From positions 1,364,001 to 1,428,000 of the forward strand of contig JAMYGW020000005.1 of NCBI GenBank assembly GCA_025617375.2: a DNA stretch of 64,000 nucleotides, in the 5' to 3' direction. Source of the stretch: Acarospora socialis (lineage: Eukaryota > Ascomycota > Lecanoromycetes > Acarosporales > Acarosporaceae). The translations under genes and the position numbers were made by a program. Positions 48,349 through 61,900 of the stretch are shown in pieces (the first letter of the stretch is position 1; the number at the start of each line of letters is the position of its first letter). The notes under the pieces were generated by a model, which did no database searches, was not told where the DNA came from, and saw only the letters and a list, made by a program, of their open reading frames with translations.

Positions 48349-50118
48349 TTCTTCCTGTAGGCTGGGCCTAATGGCGATTTATCTTTGAGGTTTTCGCAGC
48401 ATCGGTTTCGGGGTAGGTGTTGGGGTTCATATGCGATACCTTCAGCTTCAGATGGCGAGGCCCTCCTTCATCAGTAGGTGTATTAGTCGAGTAATAATGG
48501 CAACGACGGTCTCTTGGAACTTCGACTGCTTATTTTTCGGACGAACGCCACGAGTGCAGCGACGACGTCGTGCTTCGTATACCGTAGGTATCCTGGCCTC
48601 ACGTTTACCTACATGTAGTCTAGCTTGTCCGCCTAAGGCTGCAGGTCATCTGCAAGGCACCAAAACTCTCCTCAAAACTCTCCATGGCACGGGGCATCCA
48701 AATACAGTAGTTATCATTCGAGGTCCCAGTCCGCGCGTGATAGCCCGATAGATTGTCGGTACTATCCAATCACGAAGTCGTCTCGTGCATACCTTAATGA
48801 TCCTCTCCTCCCCTGTTCCCTCTCACCGCTCATTTTGTCTTCGTGTTCCCCATATTATTCTAACATGCTAAGTTATACCTAGCACGTCTGGGGAAGCCAA
48901 TCTTGTTCTTCGATGGAGTGCTCCACCATACCCCTCACCATTAACTTACTGTTTGTGGTCTCTAAAACTGCTACCTATGAGTACTCTCCTCCCTTACCTG
49001 GTAGGTACTTTATCCAGACTTCTAGTTTATTTGGTACTTTTACTCCAACCGACTGACTAAAACTTTGGCTCGAGGCTCGCACCGTCCCAGTAGTCGGCAG
49101 GGCCTTCCAGCAGATGAAAAGTGAGGAACAGTATCCTACCCCTACCTTAAGTTTGATCTGTATCTGGAGGCTAGGTAAGCTACGAGTACCTCACCTTACC
49201 TTATGCAAAAGCTCGATTCCGGTGATCCGAGGAAAGCGCAGTAAGCGGGTGAGTTGGATAAGGTAGGCCGTTGTAGGTCATCTACCGGGACCAAGTCCAA
49301 GGGAGGTCATTACCTTATTATCCGTTCCTATCACCACGACTGAAAAACATCCTTGACCAACGGACGGCCGACCGAAGTCATTCATAACCACAACCGGACA
49401 TTTGTCTCCAAATGTGAACTCTTCTGAGCTAAAACCAACGGGTACCTGCAGCCAACTTCTGCAGCACAAAGAACGGTTCTTCTTCCTATTCTTCTCCACT
49501 TTTCCGTTCTCAGATACCTTTCTCCTTTTCCTTTCGAGCCCATGCACAGGAGAACAAGGAAGAACAAAGTGTGATCTCAGGAATAATCACCTGTTTGTGT
49601 CCAATTATGTAACTTGTATTGCGGTCATACTCACTTCACCCAGGAACACACTTCATTTCTACGCGAGGTCTAACCCGCAGCATCCACTCGCAAACTTACA
49701 CTAAGACGACCGAACTCACTTCGCATTGTGATTGGCTCAACTCTGGACCCCAAAGACAAACCCCCCATCAATCATCATTCATTAAAGGTCGCATTGCACT
49801 GTGCCTCCACCACCATCACCACCAACACCACGAGAAGTGTAGATAGACCTTTTTCCAGCTTCACACTGTTTGAGCGCCCAGACGGCATGCTTCACAAGCT
49901 GTCTCGAAAATCGCCAAGATCGACTTGCATCATCAGTTCAGCGCTTAGTCGACCCGATTTGGAACGTAGGGCGATTAGGAGTTCCTGAAAGCGCCGCAAC
50001 TCAAATTGGATGCTTTAGGGACGATACAATACACCTCTCCGTGGGAGCCAGACACCCTGATCTCAGATTCCACTATCGTCGGCAGGTCCGCACAGGGGTG
50101 GTCAGTGCAGACAGGGCC
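48349..50118. other. Intergenic region before the RhoGAP gene
   Basis: No gene is supported. The TACCTTA-type words are frequent (49142, 49195 and the complement at 49258). An open frame continues upstream of the chosen RhoGAP start to 49870 without an ATG, so an upstream exon or a non-AUG start cannot be excluded. CA/CC-rich low-complexity sequence lies at 49800-49835. Confidence 0.35.
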
Positions 50119-53100
50119 ATGTCGTTGGAGGTCCAACGAAATCTTGATGGAGTCAAATCATCCCATAGGTTGCAATCGCACGACGATTTTACTTCAGCTT
50201 CAGTACAGAACGGCGACTCGTCGAATACATCCTTCAACCAACCGCTCCGCGATCCACTCTCTGGGCCTTCTAACCTCCAAACCTCACGGCCCACTGACCT
50301 CCGCAGTACACAACGCAAACCCACGCCTAGCTCTTTGCAGTCCGGTCAGACGTCGGCGTTGCCCAAAACCGATAGCAGTCACGCTTCATCTGCGCGAACA
50401 CGACAGTATCCGCCCTCGAGCACACCTGCCAGTCACCAACGCTCGCTGTTCCTAAGCTCATCTACGGAGGAAGATCGACCACAGCCTCCCAGAGATCGGT
50501 TGGATGCACTGCTGGCGACAGAGGGCTCGCTCTACAATACAGCGGGAAGTGGCGTCGATTTCCATTCGGTTGAGTCTGCCGGAAGTCGAAAGGGCAGCCT
50601 GACCTCACCCAAGGCTACCTCCTACGGTCAGCTGCGCAATGCTTCGTCGCCTTTACCAATGTCACAATCACCGAGAGAATCGCCTTCACTCACATCGACT
50701 ATGACCACGAATTCGATGGACACCCAAAGACCAGATCCGCATCCGATGCCGCGTACCTCGTCGATAGATTCCGCAATCTCCTCCATATCTTCTACCACAT
50801 CTCATTCGTACAAGTCGTCTCAAGATTCAGCCCCTTCCCACCCAGCAGACATATCCACCCTTATCGCCGCAGCGGGATCTCCCGAGGCTGTCATACAACA
50901 CTTACTAAAGGAGAAACAGCACTCTGCCGCCCAAAACGCTCAGTTGTGGAGGCTAGTAGACAAGCAGCGAAGTTTGGTCATCGGGCTGAACAAGGACCTG
51001 GAGCGGGCTCTCAAGGATAAGGAGCGGTACAGGAAGAAGCTAAAGGAGCATCTAGCCCAGGTGCCCCCAGTGCCAAGTACTGTTTCCCGCAATGTACCGG
51101 AGCCGCCACGAAAGAATAGCGAATCGCCAGCGCCCAGTGACGCACTGGATGAGCTACCCAACCAGGCCAACAATTTGAGGCATAGTATCTCCGGCGCAAC
51201 GGTAGGACTACATGGCCCATCGGAAACAGATTCATACGCTCACCAGAGCAACTTTATCCTCAACTCTTCGGAGAGGACGATTGCTAGTCAGCCATCAGTA
51301 ACAGCTGCGGCAGACATTGAAGTGGAACCGCATGATCCACCAAAGCTACCGGAGCCAAAGACACCGCCTTCACATCAAGATGTCGAAGCGACTTCCTCAT
51401 CTGCGGCTCGCATCCATGTACCGGAACTTGTGGGCAGTGCGCAGTTTGCGTCACAAACCTCGCCACTGATGCAGAGCAAGGTTTCACCGACTAGTTTCAC
51501 CGCTAAACGCTCACTACCTTTACTACAGAAGCCTCTAGAAAACCCTTCGTTAGCCATTATAGAAGCATCTCCTCTCGCAGAGAAGGCGAACAAAGCATTG
51601 CCTCCACTTAGAAAACCGCCTCCAGCTCCATTGGACCTCAACCGGTTCGACCGCCCGAGCCCGCACTTACACCAGTTCAGTGCGGAAGAACATTCCGGCT
51701 CCGAATATGATGATATCCTTGAAGTTGACGAGATACCAGCTTTCGAAAGAGGTCGAAGAAAAACGCGTGAAGAGGATGATAGGGATCGGGAGGCTGCCGC
51801 TTTGAAAGCGCAGGAAAGTCGAAGTGTATCAAAGAAGAACAAAGGCGGAAAGCCAGCAGCAGAGAATTCTAAACAAGAGACAATCGACCGCGGTCACCCT
51901 ATACCTGGAGTGGCAGCACTGCAACCTCCGAAACAGATGGTGCCCCAGTCACCTCCTGAAAGTACTGCTGGTTTTCTTTCACCTCCAGGCTCTTTAGCTG
52001 CCGCTTTGAGCGCCCCGTCCTCCGAGGGGTCTCTGTCTATACAACAACGAACTCTCTCAGCGCCGCCCATGAGTCCTGGGCTTCCGGTCAGTCCACGGCC
52101 TGTAGATCGGCCACTCAACTCGCCTCTACCAAGGATGCCTCGTGAAGGAACCCATCTCAATCTCGCTTCTCCTCCAATGTCCCCACGTGGAGGATTTCCT
52201 GGGCTGCCACTTTCTCCTCGAGCACCAAAGCAGCCAATACCTTATCCGCCTAACACCCCAGTCTCCATGATCTCACCAGAACCGTTGAAGACCGAGCCGT
52301 ACCGGTCGTCATCGCCCGCAACCTCACTACATTCTGGGGAGAGCAAAGGTCGGTTACCCTCGGAGATGAGTGAGCCCCGAAATGTTACAACACCGGAGCC
52401 GTCGAACGCCTCGACTGTGAACCAGATTTGCCGTGATTTGGTGTCTGAAGATTTTCCGGACCTCCTACTACCACCAAACGCACTTCCGTCGATAGAGATA
52501 AAAGTCTGCTCCTCACGTTTGAGACCTTCCCGAAATAGCGCTGTGGTTGCCAAGAACTCTGAGGAAGGCCAATGCTTCACGTTGGGAGTCTATGCTAGAT
52601 CTAGCAGCAAAGAGCTTTGGCGTGTCGAGAAGATCCTGATGGCCTTACCTCAATTGGATCATCAGCTAAAGCAGTGCTCAACCTTCAATGCGAGACTTCC
52701 AGATCGATCTTTGTTCAGCGGCCACGCTCCGGCACGGATCGATGCACGGCGTATTGCGTTGAACAGGTACTTTGAAATCATGCTCAATACTCCACTCACC
52801 GAGCGAGCTGCACTCGTGGTATGTAGCTTTCTGTCCACAGATGCAATAGACCCTCAGAGCGAAGAAGTAAGCAGCATGGGAGACCCTGTCCAGAGCAAAG
52901 TCACAGCTACGGGCAGTGTAGAAGGGAGAACGAGAAAGCATGGCTATCTTACCAAACGCGGTAAGAACTTTGGGGGGTGGAAAGTGAGGTTTTTCGTTCT
53001 GGACGGTCCGGTCTTGCGTTACTACGAATCTCCTGGCGGACCTCATCTCGGGACCATTAAGTTGCAAGCCGCTCAAATTGGGAAACAGTCACCACAACAA

Positions 53101-54884
53101 TCCAACCAGTCCCCATCACGTAGCGGTGACGACATTGACAATCAGTACCGACATGCTTTCCTTATATTGGAGCCCAAAAGGAAGGATTCGAATAGTCATG
53201 TTCGTCATGTACTGTGCGCAGAAAGTGATATCGAGCGTGACGAGTGGGTTGAGGCGTTACTACAGTACGTAGATTATCAATCGTCTGGGGATGAACGGCC
53301 AAGAGCGCCGCTTCCACGACATGGCTCCAGCGCTTCGAAGATATCCAGTGCCCATGTCAAGGGCCCAATACGAAAAGATTCCAGTAATGCTAACAGCCCT
53401 GATTTCGAGAACGCCGAAGCGCTGCAAACCCTCAGCTATGAAGACACGGTGGCCGCGGACGCGCCTATCCTGGGGTCGACGTCTACTGGCCGACACCTCG
53501 AGACGCCTTCTCCGCCAGGAAATAACGACTCCCAGTCACTCAAGAGCATCTCTGGCCCAACAAACGGTGGCCCGATCCAAGATGCTGGAGCTTGGGGAAA
53601 TAAACCCCTTGCCGCCAACCGCGCCGCCAAAGATAAAGAACACAAGAAGAGGAGCTTTTGGGGTTTCAAAGCAAGGTCTTCAACTGACTTGGCAGTACAA
53701 GCGCAGTCGGATAGCGCGAGTATAAATTCAGCTCGTCCACGCCCCATCGAACGAACAGGTTCCGCCAGAGCGGCCTTCGGAGCGACACTTGCAGACGCGG
53801 TGGAGAATTGTCCACCTATGGACGTGGATGTGCACCTTCCAGCTGTTGTCTACCGCTGTATTGAGTATCTCGACGCTAAAGATGCTGCAAGCGAAGAAGG
53901 CATTTTCCGGTTGAGTGGATCGAACGTCCTCATCAAGGCGCTTCGTGAGCGCTTTAACGTCGAAGGCGACGTAGATTTTCTTGCCGAAGACCATTACTAT
54001 GACGTTCACGCCGTCGCTTCGCTGCTCAAGCTCTACCTGCGGGAATTGCCAACGACGGTCCTTACTCGTGAGCTGCATCTGGATTTCCTGCAGGTGCTAG
54101 GTGAGCTATCGTGATCGCTCCTTCTTTGAAGCCGCGCTGATGTTGTTAGAACTTGATGAAAAAGAGAAGAAGATTGCAGCTTACAAGGAGCTTGTACGTA
54201 AGCTACCGCAAGCAAACTGGTCTCTGTTGAGAGCGCTCTCTGCCTTCCTCATTAGCATTGTCAGTAATTCTGATGTCAATAAGATGACGGTCCGCAATGG
54301 TAAGCATGGACTTCTCAGGGCGTCGCTGAGCGCATTGCTGACCTTATACAGTGGGCATCGTCTTCTCGCCAACTCTCAACATTCCCGCTCCCGTCTTCTC
54401 CATGTTTCTGACAGACTTTGATGATATCTTCGGAGCGGAATTCGAGGGGGGTGCAACATCCACCGTGCAAATCTCAGTTACGGAGCCACTCACCCCGGAG
54501 GATGTGCGCTCTCCTCGACACCAGATGTTCTCCGAGATACCCTCACCATCATACAAACAGGACGCTTTTCCTCTCCCAGAACGCACCTACGAGCAAGTCG
54601 TACAAGATTCTCGAGCCATCTACGACACAGGCTTCATTCCGTTGCAACCATCATACGAGCAACCGGCGCATGGACAGAACCCCTTTGGCCAACAGCAAGA
54701 AATGCATGTCACTGTGGCGGGTCCTGAGTACGGATCCATCAACGGAGCATTAGCCAGCAGCGGTACACGAGACACAAAAGCACGACGACGTGAAAGTTCG
54801 ATGTTGCTCATGGGAATCGGACAGAGGAAAAGCTCCATGCCGAAGCTGAATGAAGATCGAGGCCAGTCCATTCCTATCTCATGA
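50119..54884 (+). CDS. BEM3: Rho GTPase-activating protein with PX and PH domains (Bem3-like)
   Basis: Stimulates GTP hydrolysis by a Rho-type GTPase, probably Cdc42, in polarity control at the plasma membrane. Exons are 50119-54100, 54150-54299 and 54352-54884, giving 1554 residues. The N-terminal half is Ser/Pro-rich and disordered, with a short coiled coil at about 270-315 (LLKEKQHSAAQNAQLWRLV onward). A PX-like phosphoinositide domain lies at about 770-915, a PH domain at about 935-1055 (HGYLTKRGKNFGGWKVRFFV) and the RhoGAP domain at about 1215-1420. The arginine finger is in EEGIFRLSGS, followed by LLKLYLRELP and VGIVFSPTLN. The order PX-PH-RhoGAP matches Bem3. The join HLDFLQVLELDEKEKK across 54101-54149 is exact. 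The start is the first in-frame ATG; the true N terminus may lie further upstream. The C-terminal tail has no domain. Confidence 0.93.
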
Positions 54885-56160
54885 TTACTCCTTCCCAAGA
54901 ACCTTAACTGACGATGCATCACAGGCAGGATTGGAGAGGAAGATGCACCACCCATCTAATCGACTTCTTGTGCACCAACAAACCCAACCAGCACGCTAAT
55001 CCGCATCACGACCCGGCATGTCCAACATCCCGGCCAAAGCTCCGGACGAAAATGTAATACTAATGTCCTATCCATCTCTACGCCATCCTTTGCTCCGCTT
55101 GGCAGGCAGCGAGCGCTTCAATACGACCTTGGCGCCATTACTTCCAACTTTCGTCCCTCCTTCGGTCACGCATCCCTGACTTCTGCTTTCAATCGCTTTT
55201 GCTATTCGATGATTCCCCCCGGGCTGGCCCTCTATCCGATACCTATGAATTCGGCGTTTACACTTTCTCTTCCCCGGACCAGATCAACCGATCAATGAAC
55301 TTAGCGTGCATTGGATCGGCAATCTGTTGTTTTTCTCTTTCTCTTCACAACTCCCTTGCACCGTGGGCTATTGTGTGGAATTGCAGGCGGAAAGTGCAGG
55401 GCTTGGGCCTCGTTATCGGTTCGTGACGGAAAGCGTTTGATAGGGTGATGGTTTTCTGTCTTCTTTTACTGAGACCAGGGATGCTCACCGCGGAACTTTG
55501 GCGGGTGGATTGAAGGATGGGAGATGTGAGGTAGATAGTATGTAGATGGCGAAATGCATTATCTACCTACCTACCTACCTACCTGTACTCTTCACCCACA
55601 CTAGAGCTGCGATCCGATCTCGACCGAGACTGGATCTGAATTTCTTCTCGACGGCCGTAGATTTGAATGGATAGATTACAGAACGCACTGCTGGATCACA
55701 TGCGTGTCTGGTATGCCCACCCTACGCTCCCAGAATTCCATAGCCAGGGACGTAACGACGAACACCGATTGAAGAAAGGAGAGCAGAGCGCAGTGGCCCT
55801 GTGCGTGATCGCTTTGAAGAGCAATAGGCCATAGCTAGGTAGTTAGGGAGGTGGCAACAACGAAGACGAAGAAGAACCGTACTGTTTGACACCCGCTCGT
55901 CGAACACGCCATGAGACGGATGGTACAGTTACTTGAGAACCAGAACCCAACCCCCCGGCGCCTACCTTAGTCGCCACTTGAACCACTGAAGGCTTGACCC
56001 AGAGCCGCGTATAAACATGCCTTTCCGATCCAATCCAAACCGATCAATCCTGCTCCAGTCGCCGAATGAGATTCGCTCTCTCCTCCTCAATACGCGTTAT
56101 CGTTCCTCCGCTCCATCCCTCCCTGCACCTCCTTCCCCGCTGCCACGTGATTTGATATCC
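54885..56160. other. Convergent 3' spacer
   Basis: This lies between the 3' ends of the RhoGAP gene and the C2 gene. No gene is supported. It contains a short tetranucleotide microsatellite, (CTAC)5 at 55563-55582. Confidence 0.4.
55563..55584. repeat. Microsatellite (CTAC)n
   Basis: Five perfect CTAC units followed by a partial one, in noncoding sequence. Confidence 0.85.
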
Positions 56161-58138
56161 TCACGGCGTAGGATGCGGCTTCTCATTGACTCTCACCTCC
56201 TGCTTCTCGCCCGTGATGACTCCACCAGCTGCCTCTTCCCGCTCGCGAAACTCGCGCAATTCCTTCTCCCGCCCCTCCTGCATCCAGCCCATGAAGCGAC
56301 CTTTCGGGTCCGTGACGCCGTGCAGGTGCTTGCCTAGTTTATCTCTGGCCTTGGCACCGCTCGCGCTACCATCGCCATCTCCACCACCATCTTCCCCCGC
56401 CCCTCGTCGCCGTCGCCGTCGCCGTCGCCCTCGTCCTCCACCCTCTCTCCCCCCACCCTCCTGCTCCGCCTCCAGCGCATCCAGATCCTCCACATCACTA
56501 CTACTGACCGAACTCGCCCGACTTCCCTGCACCATGACCCTCCCATCCCCCTCCCTCTTCTTCCGTTCCCGTTGCTGCCCCTTCCACGCATCCATCTTCT
56601 CCTTATCCTTGCCGCAATCCAGCGTCACGACCGTCAAGCCCGGCAGGTTCGCCTCCATGAACGCCTTCAACTGTGGAAGCAGTTCGCCGCGCGGTCGGTA
56701 CGTGCCGCTGTCGTTGTCGATGACGAGCTCGTAGCGGTCGGGGTCGCGCGGGGGTTTCCGGTGCGGCGGGCCGTCGGCGATGGCGTCAGGCGGGTGCGTG
56801 GCTTGCTCGGGGGCGTCGGGATCGGGGTTGGCGTCCGGGTGCGCGAGGCGGCGGACGAAGAACTCGCCGGAGAAGGCGATGTAGATGTTGACGTCGCTGT
56901 GCATGGTATGTTTGGAGAGCAGGTCGATGCCGAACTCCTTGCCGGTCTCGGTGAAGCGCCACTGGGCGTCGAGCGTCACGACGTAGGTGAAGACGCGGCC
57001 GCCCTCGTCGTAGTGCACGAGGTCGAGGAACTGTAGGGTCATGTCGCGGCAGGGGGACGGGAAGACGCCGTACACGGTGCTGCGGTCGTAGTTGTAGATG
57101 CGCGAAAACTGGTGGTGCAGGGCGCGGTTGAGGATGCGGCCGCGCAGGCTGTGCGAGGTGAACATGCCCGCGACGAAGGGCTTGAATTCGACGTAGCGGT
57201 GGTAGAGTTGCGCTGGGACGGGGCCGCGCAGTTGGAATTGGTTGGCTTGGAAGCTGGGTGGGTGGTGGAGGGTGAGTGGTGGGTGCGCAGAGAAGGACTG
57301 TGGGACCATTGACTCACTTGTACTCCTCCGTTTCCTTCCCATCCTTTCCTTTCGTTGTGCTCGGACCTTTCGTACCCGCCAACCTCCCGATCAGCGGCGA
57401 CAGGTGTTTTCTCCATTGACAGGGTCCAACGGTCCATGCCCGGCCTTCGCCGTTCGACTCCGTCCGACCGAGTACTTGCGCGCTGAAAACCAACTCCCCA
57501 TGCATATCTACGCCTGACGAGAACATGGACGCGCAACCCCGGATCAAGTAGGCCCTCTTGCTCCCTTTCTTCTTCTTGATCTTGTACGGTTGCTCATGTA
57601 TGCCCTCCCAGTCTTCATCGATGCGGTCGACGTGAAGATGCACGTCTCCCAGTCTGTCGTCATGATCGGCGGGATCTTCGTCGTATATTCGAATCTTCAT
57701 CACGAACCCGTCCGCGGGGACGTTCGCCACGATCCACTCGCAATCCCAGACCGGCTGGGTGTTCCGGCGTACGGTTTGGGTGCGGAAGCGCATCGGCGGG
57801 TCGGTTTTATGCCGCGGACGCAAATTCGTATTCAGTTGTGCGGAAACGTAGGGATCGGAGGAGAGGGTGTGAACATCGGCCATCGGTAGGTTCGTGGCTC
57901 GATGGAAGGTGAATCTGACGGTGAACCCTGGTGGGGCCTGTGGGATCGGCGTCTTGTCGTATCCTCCTGCCGGTTGCTTGCCTTGCTTTTCGTCCTTATC
58001 GCTGTTGGTAGGTTTTAAGTGGTCCTGTTCCTGCTGTGCTTTCTCCTGGAGCTCGCCGGTTTTGTCGACGAACTTGGTCGCGAGCGCATCGCTGCGGTGG
58101 CTGTTGGGCATTTGGGGTTGGGGGTTTCCGTCGCCCAT
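56161..58138 (-). CDS. C2-domain protein with basic C-terminal tract
   Basis: Probable calcium/phospholipid-binding peripheral membrane protein of unknown role. Exons (minus) are 57318-58138 and 56161-57253 (64-base intron), giving 637 residues. Residues 1-65 are hydrophilic. A C2 domain spans about 71-200: FTVRFTFHRATNLPMADVHT, SSDPYVSAQL, QPVWDCEWIV and YDEDPADHDDRLGDVHLHV, with Asp residues in the calcium-loop positions. A second conserved region (about 275-400) includes LRGRILNRALHHQFSRIYNY and TMHSDVNIYIAFSGEFFVRR; I do not recognise it as a named domain. The C-terminal third is charged and disordered, with a run of eight arginines (56405-56440 region) encoded by repeated CGN codons and flanked by Gly-rich stretches. 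The start ATG at 58138 is the first in frame. GC content in the second exon is noticeably high. Confidence 0.85.
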
Positions 58139-58986
58139 GGTTCGTCCGAACCTTTTCGAACTGTCAGTCTCTATTGATTGGCGCCTGTCCAAATCAGCAT
58201 GTAATCAGCCACGTAGCACTTTTAGCAACGACAGTATAACGACCAACTGTCGGCCTCTCTTCGCGCGACTGACTGATTACGGGTGTAAACATACGCTCAG
58301 ATTTGCCAAGAGAAAGACCCTTGCCTTTCGAGGGGAGTCACTAGAAGCTTTGAAGTTAGTTCTTCTCTGTAATGGGCTGGATCCTGAGCCAAGTTCCCGC
58401 CACAAAGCTTAGCACGTGCGGCTCAGCCACGCATTGCCCCGCAAGGTGGCAGGTACGCTAGTAGAGTACTAATAATAACAAAGAATCAGTACGAGTGAGT
58501 GTTTTTGACTCAGCACTGCTCTATTCGAGACAAGAGTCACCGTACAGATACACTCCAGCCTGTGGACCATCCAGTGTTTGGGGGATTGTTTATAGACTGA
58601 TGTTATCAAAAGGGCATATGTGAATGGAAATTAATGTTATTATACTAGCTGTTGTCCAGATGGTACATATCCTAATGCCCCACCAACGACGGAACAGAAA
58701 AGCTACCTTATGCTCCTCCCAATGCACGCAAGAACCAAGTAGATGCACATGTAAATGGTGCAATGTAGGTTGAACAGGAAACCAGAGATGCGCTCATGTA
58801 GATGAAAGTATCCTGAAAGTCAAGCAGGTTGTCGGAAGTGATGCGAAGGTTTGAGAAAAGGTAGAAAGATATCCAACAATATCTATCCTTCCCCATCTTT
58901 GCTTTCGCTGCATGCTAATGGCAGGACGGCACATATCCAAACCGCGCAAAGAAGATGGTACATGGCAGGTTTGCTGACCCTGCCAT
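58139..58986. other. Spacer between C2 gene and disordered-protein gene
   Basis: Holds the C2 gene promoter and the 3' untranslated region of the next gene. No gene is seen. CTACCTTAT occurs at 58704. Confidence 0.35.
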
Positions 58987-61900
58987 TTACGTTCCTGGGT
59001 AATACATGTCCTGCAAGCCGTTCGCTGATTTTCGAAGTCTCCACGTCGACTTCTTGTTCTCTCGCTTCCGTCTCATCTCCTCCCAGCCTTCATCTTCATC
59101 CTCATCGGAGTCCCTACCGGCAAGCTTCTTTATGGTGGTGACTTTGCCGGCCGAGGCACCTTCTTGTGTTTCCGTCCAACCTTGGAGGTTGCCAGAAGTG
59201 AAGGTTGATGTCCTCGAAGATGGTCTCATCGACTCGGGCTCGGGAGCGATCGAGACAGGTCGATACCTCGACGGCATCCCCACATTGCTTCTCTCAGACG
59301 GCGCGATAGATGGCGCGTAGCTTTGATTACCTAGCGCACCGCTCATGGACGGCAACAAGGTAGATTGTCGACCGTTTGATTGGTCCCAGGACATGCTTGG
59401 ATCTAGCATGCTCATCGCCCGTTGGTTCATTTGCGGCGTGCTGATTGTGCTCTGAGCCATGTGAAAACCCATTGACATGGGTCTCTGCGTCTGCACCGGA
59501 GGGCTTAGAAAACTATTGTTCGTCATCTGCTGTGTCGGCGCCAGAGAGTGCTGCGGAGGTAACGGTTGGCCGTTAGGCTGTACGCCTTGCATCTGCATCA
59601 TCTGCTGCATCCATTGCATCTGCACTTGCATCATCTGCGCCATCTGCTGTGTCATCTGAAATTGAGCCTGATCACCAGGGGACATCATCGGTACCGGAGG
59701 CATTCCGGGCATCCCTTGCTGACCAAGTCCGCTCATGTTACCCATGGCCGTTGGTCGCGGCATACCCGGATACATTTGGGGCATCCCAGCCTCCAGAGCT
59801 CCGGAAGGGCCATAGACACCTTGTGCATTGGGACTTCCCCGTCTCATAGCTCTTGCACGCTCCTCGCCTGCAATGACACCAACGAGACCTCCCGGTGGAC
59901 GGCTCGGTTGTGGTCCACCGTACACTGAGCCACCGCTGTTGTTGAGGAACTCTCGATTCGATGGTTTGACCAGACTGGCACCGTAGTAAGGATCTTGCGG
60001 CAGATTTCTGGCGAAAGGGGGGAGGCCGTTACGCGGTATCCCAGCGGTGGACTCTCCGGCTATGGATGCCGGGGCTGAGGGAATAGATTGCATAGAGGCA
60101 CGGTAAATCGATTTTGGGCTTGCGTTACCCAGATGGCTTGGCGGGCGATGTTTGCTGGGGAACCCGTGCGCTGCAAGTATTCCTAAGGGGACGTCTTCAT
60201 CCTCCTCGTCACTGAACCGAGAGCTATCTGCGAGTCTCTCGACACTTGAGTTGACGGTGGACATACGATTCGACATCGTTGGCGTCCCGTTGCTGCTTCT
60301 GTCGAAGCCGGATCGATTGGGACCAAGCAAAGGGAGTTCTGCAGGTTGCTCCCCGGTAACCTTCATCATCTGTTGTCGGTAAATTGCCATGTGAGCTTCT
60401 TGCTTCCGCCGTTGTCTAGCTGCTTGCCGGTTTCGTTCGGTCTCGTCGTCGTCATCCACGTCACTGCCGTCTTCGGATCCCTCACTCCTTGATGAAGTAC
60501 TCTTGGTCCTGGTCATCTCTTGTTGTCGTCGATAGCGCTCAAATTGCGCTGGTGTCATGACCTTATGTCGTTGACTTTGTTTTGTCGGTGAATGTGACAC
60601 GCTTTCTTCGTATTGAGCTGCCAGAGTCGCTGAAGCGGTCAAAGAAGCATCGAAGAGCGGTGTTTCCTGTTGTCGCACCGGCTCCAGCTTTTTTGCTCGC
60701 GGAGTAGTCTCAGTTGATTCTCCCCGCCAGCTGTTCGACATCCCCGCTACCTCAGGATCCTCACTATCAAATAACGCGACCGAAGTATACCGTGGTACCG
60801 GGACATCGGCGTCTTGTACACTGTGCCGTAAGATTTGGTCTTCAATCGAGGACGATGGCGTACACAGAGAGACGTCAGATGACGAAGTTGAAATGATACC
60901 CCGCTCGCCTTTGTCCTCCCTGCCTCTAACTCTGTCCGTGATCCCTCCTGAACCTCTTTTCTGGGCTGCTAATAGTCGAGTCGCGACGGAGCTGGGATGC
61001 TCCGTGGTAATCGGCAATTGTGCAATCGAACCGTCCAGAGAGTTGGAGGCGCGTCTTGGAGAATAGGGATCGGTGCTTTGTAAAGTTGGGCTAGCAGTTG
61101 CTGGTAGTGGCTTCGTCTTTGATGGTGTCAGTGCACGAGAATTTCCATGACGGGGTACAGGAGGGCTCTCTCTGGGGTCGAATGAGTGGAATGGTGCGGG
61201 CGGGGTGGAAGACGACATGAGCCCGTCACGAGAGTCATGACTTCCCCATGAGTAAGGCGACGAATCAATGATCTGAGTTCGATCGATGTTGATCGGTGAG
61301 GGTGTGAACCGGGATCTTTCGCCGGAATATGATTTCGGAGGTACCGCTGGGGTTGGTGGCGAGATTGCTTCCTGTAAAGATTATCAGCTATCATTGTCAG
61401 ATGGTCTTGGTAGGTTGTTCTACCGGACTTGCCGTGCTTGGCAACAGCGTGATGCCCTGACCATCGAATACCCTGCTTCTTCTCTTGTCAAAGCTCTCGA
61501 ACATGTTCCCAAACCCATCGAGGTCTGATCCACCAAGGTTGAAATCGGCATCTAGAAGTTTAGGAGGCGTAGCGGTACTGGCACTGGCAAAACTGCTTTC
61601 GGTCATGGCGCGCTCCCTCGTTGTGGCGGTCGAACGCCGTGGTTCGATTTGTGCCGTGCCTGCCTTCGACGTCGATCCGGCGCCAGAAGCCTGAATTGCT
61701 TTCCTCCCGAACGAAAAGGTCCGACCCGCCGCTCGCACCGAGAATGCTGGCTGAGAGTTGGGAATCGGAGGGGGAGGGATATCCGGTAGTGCTTTACCGC
61801 TTGTCGTTTGGGGCTCGTCAGGAGTTGCATCGGTCGATGATGGCAAAGTTGATGTGGAGCTGCTGAAGCGCGCTGATGAGGACGAGGTATCATAGAGAAC

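Noticed and set aside
49870-50118. Upstream extension of the RhoGAP reading frame
   Set aside because: Open but without any ATG; could be leader sequence or part of an unseen upstream exon, so the CDS was started at 50119.
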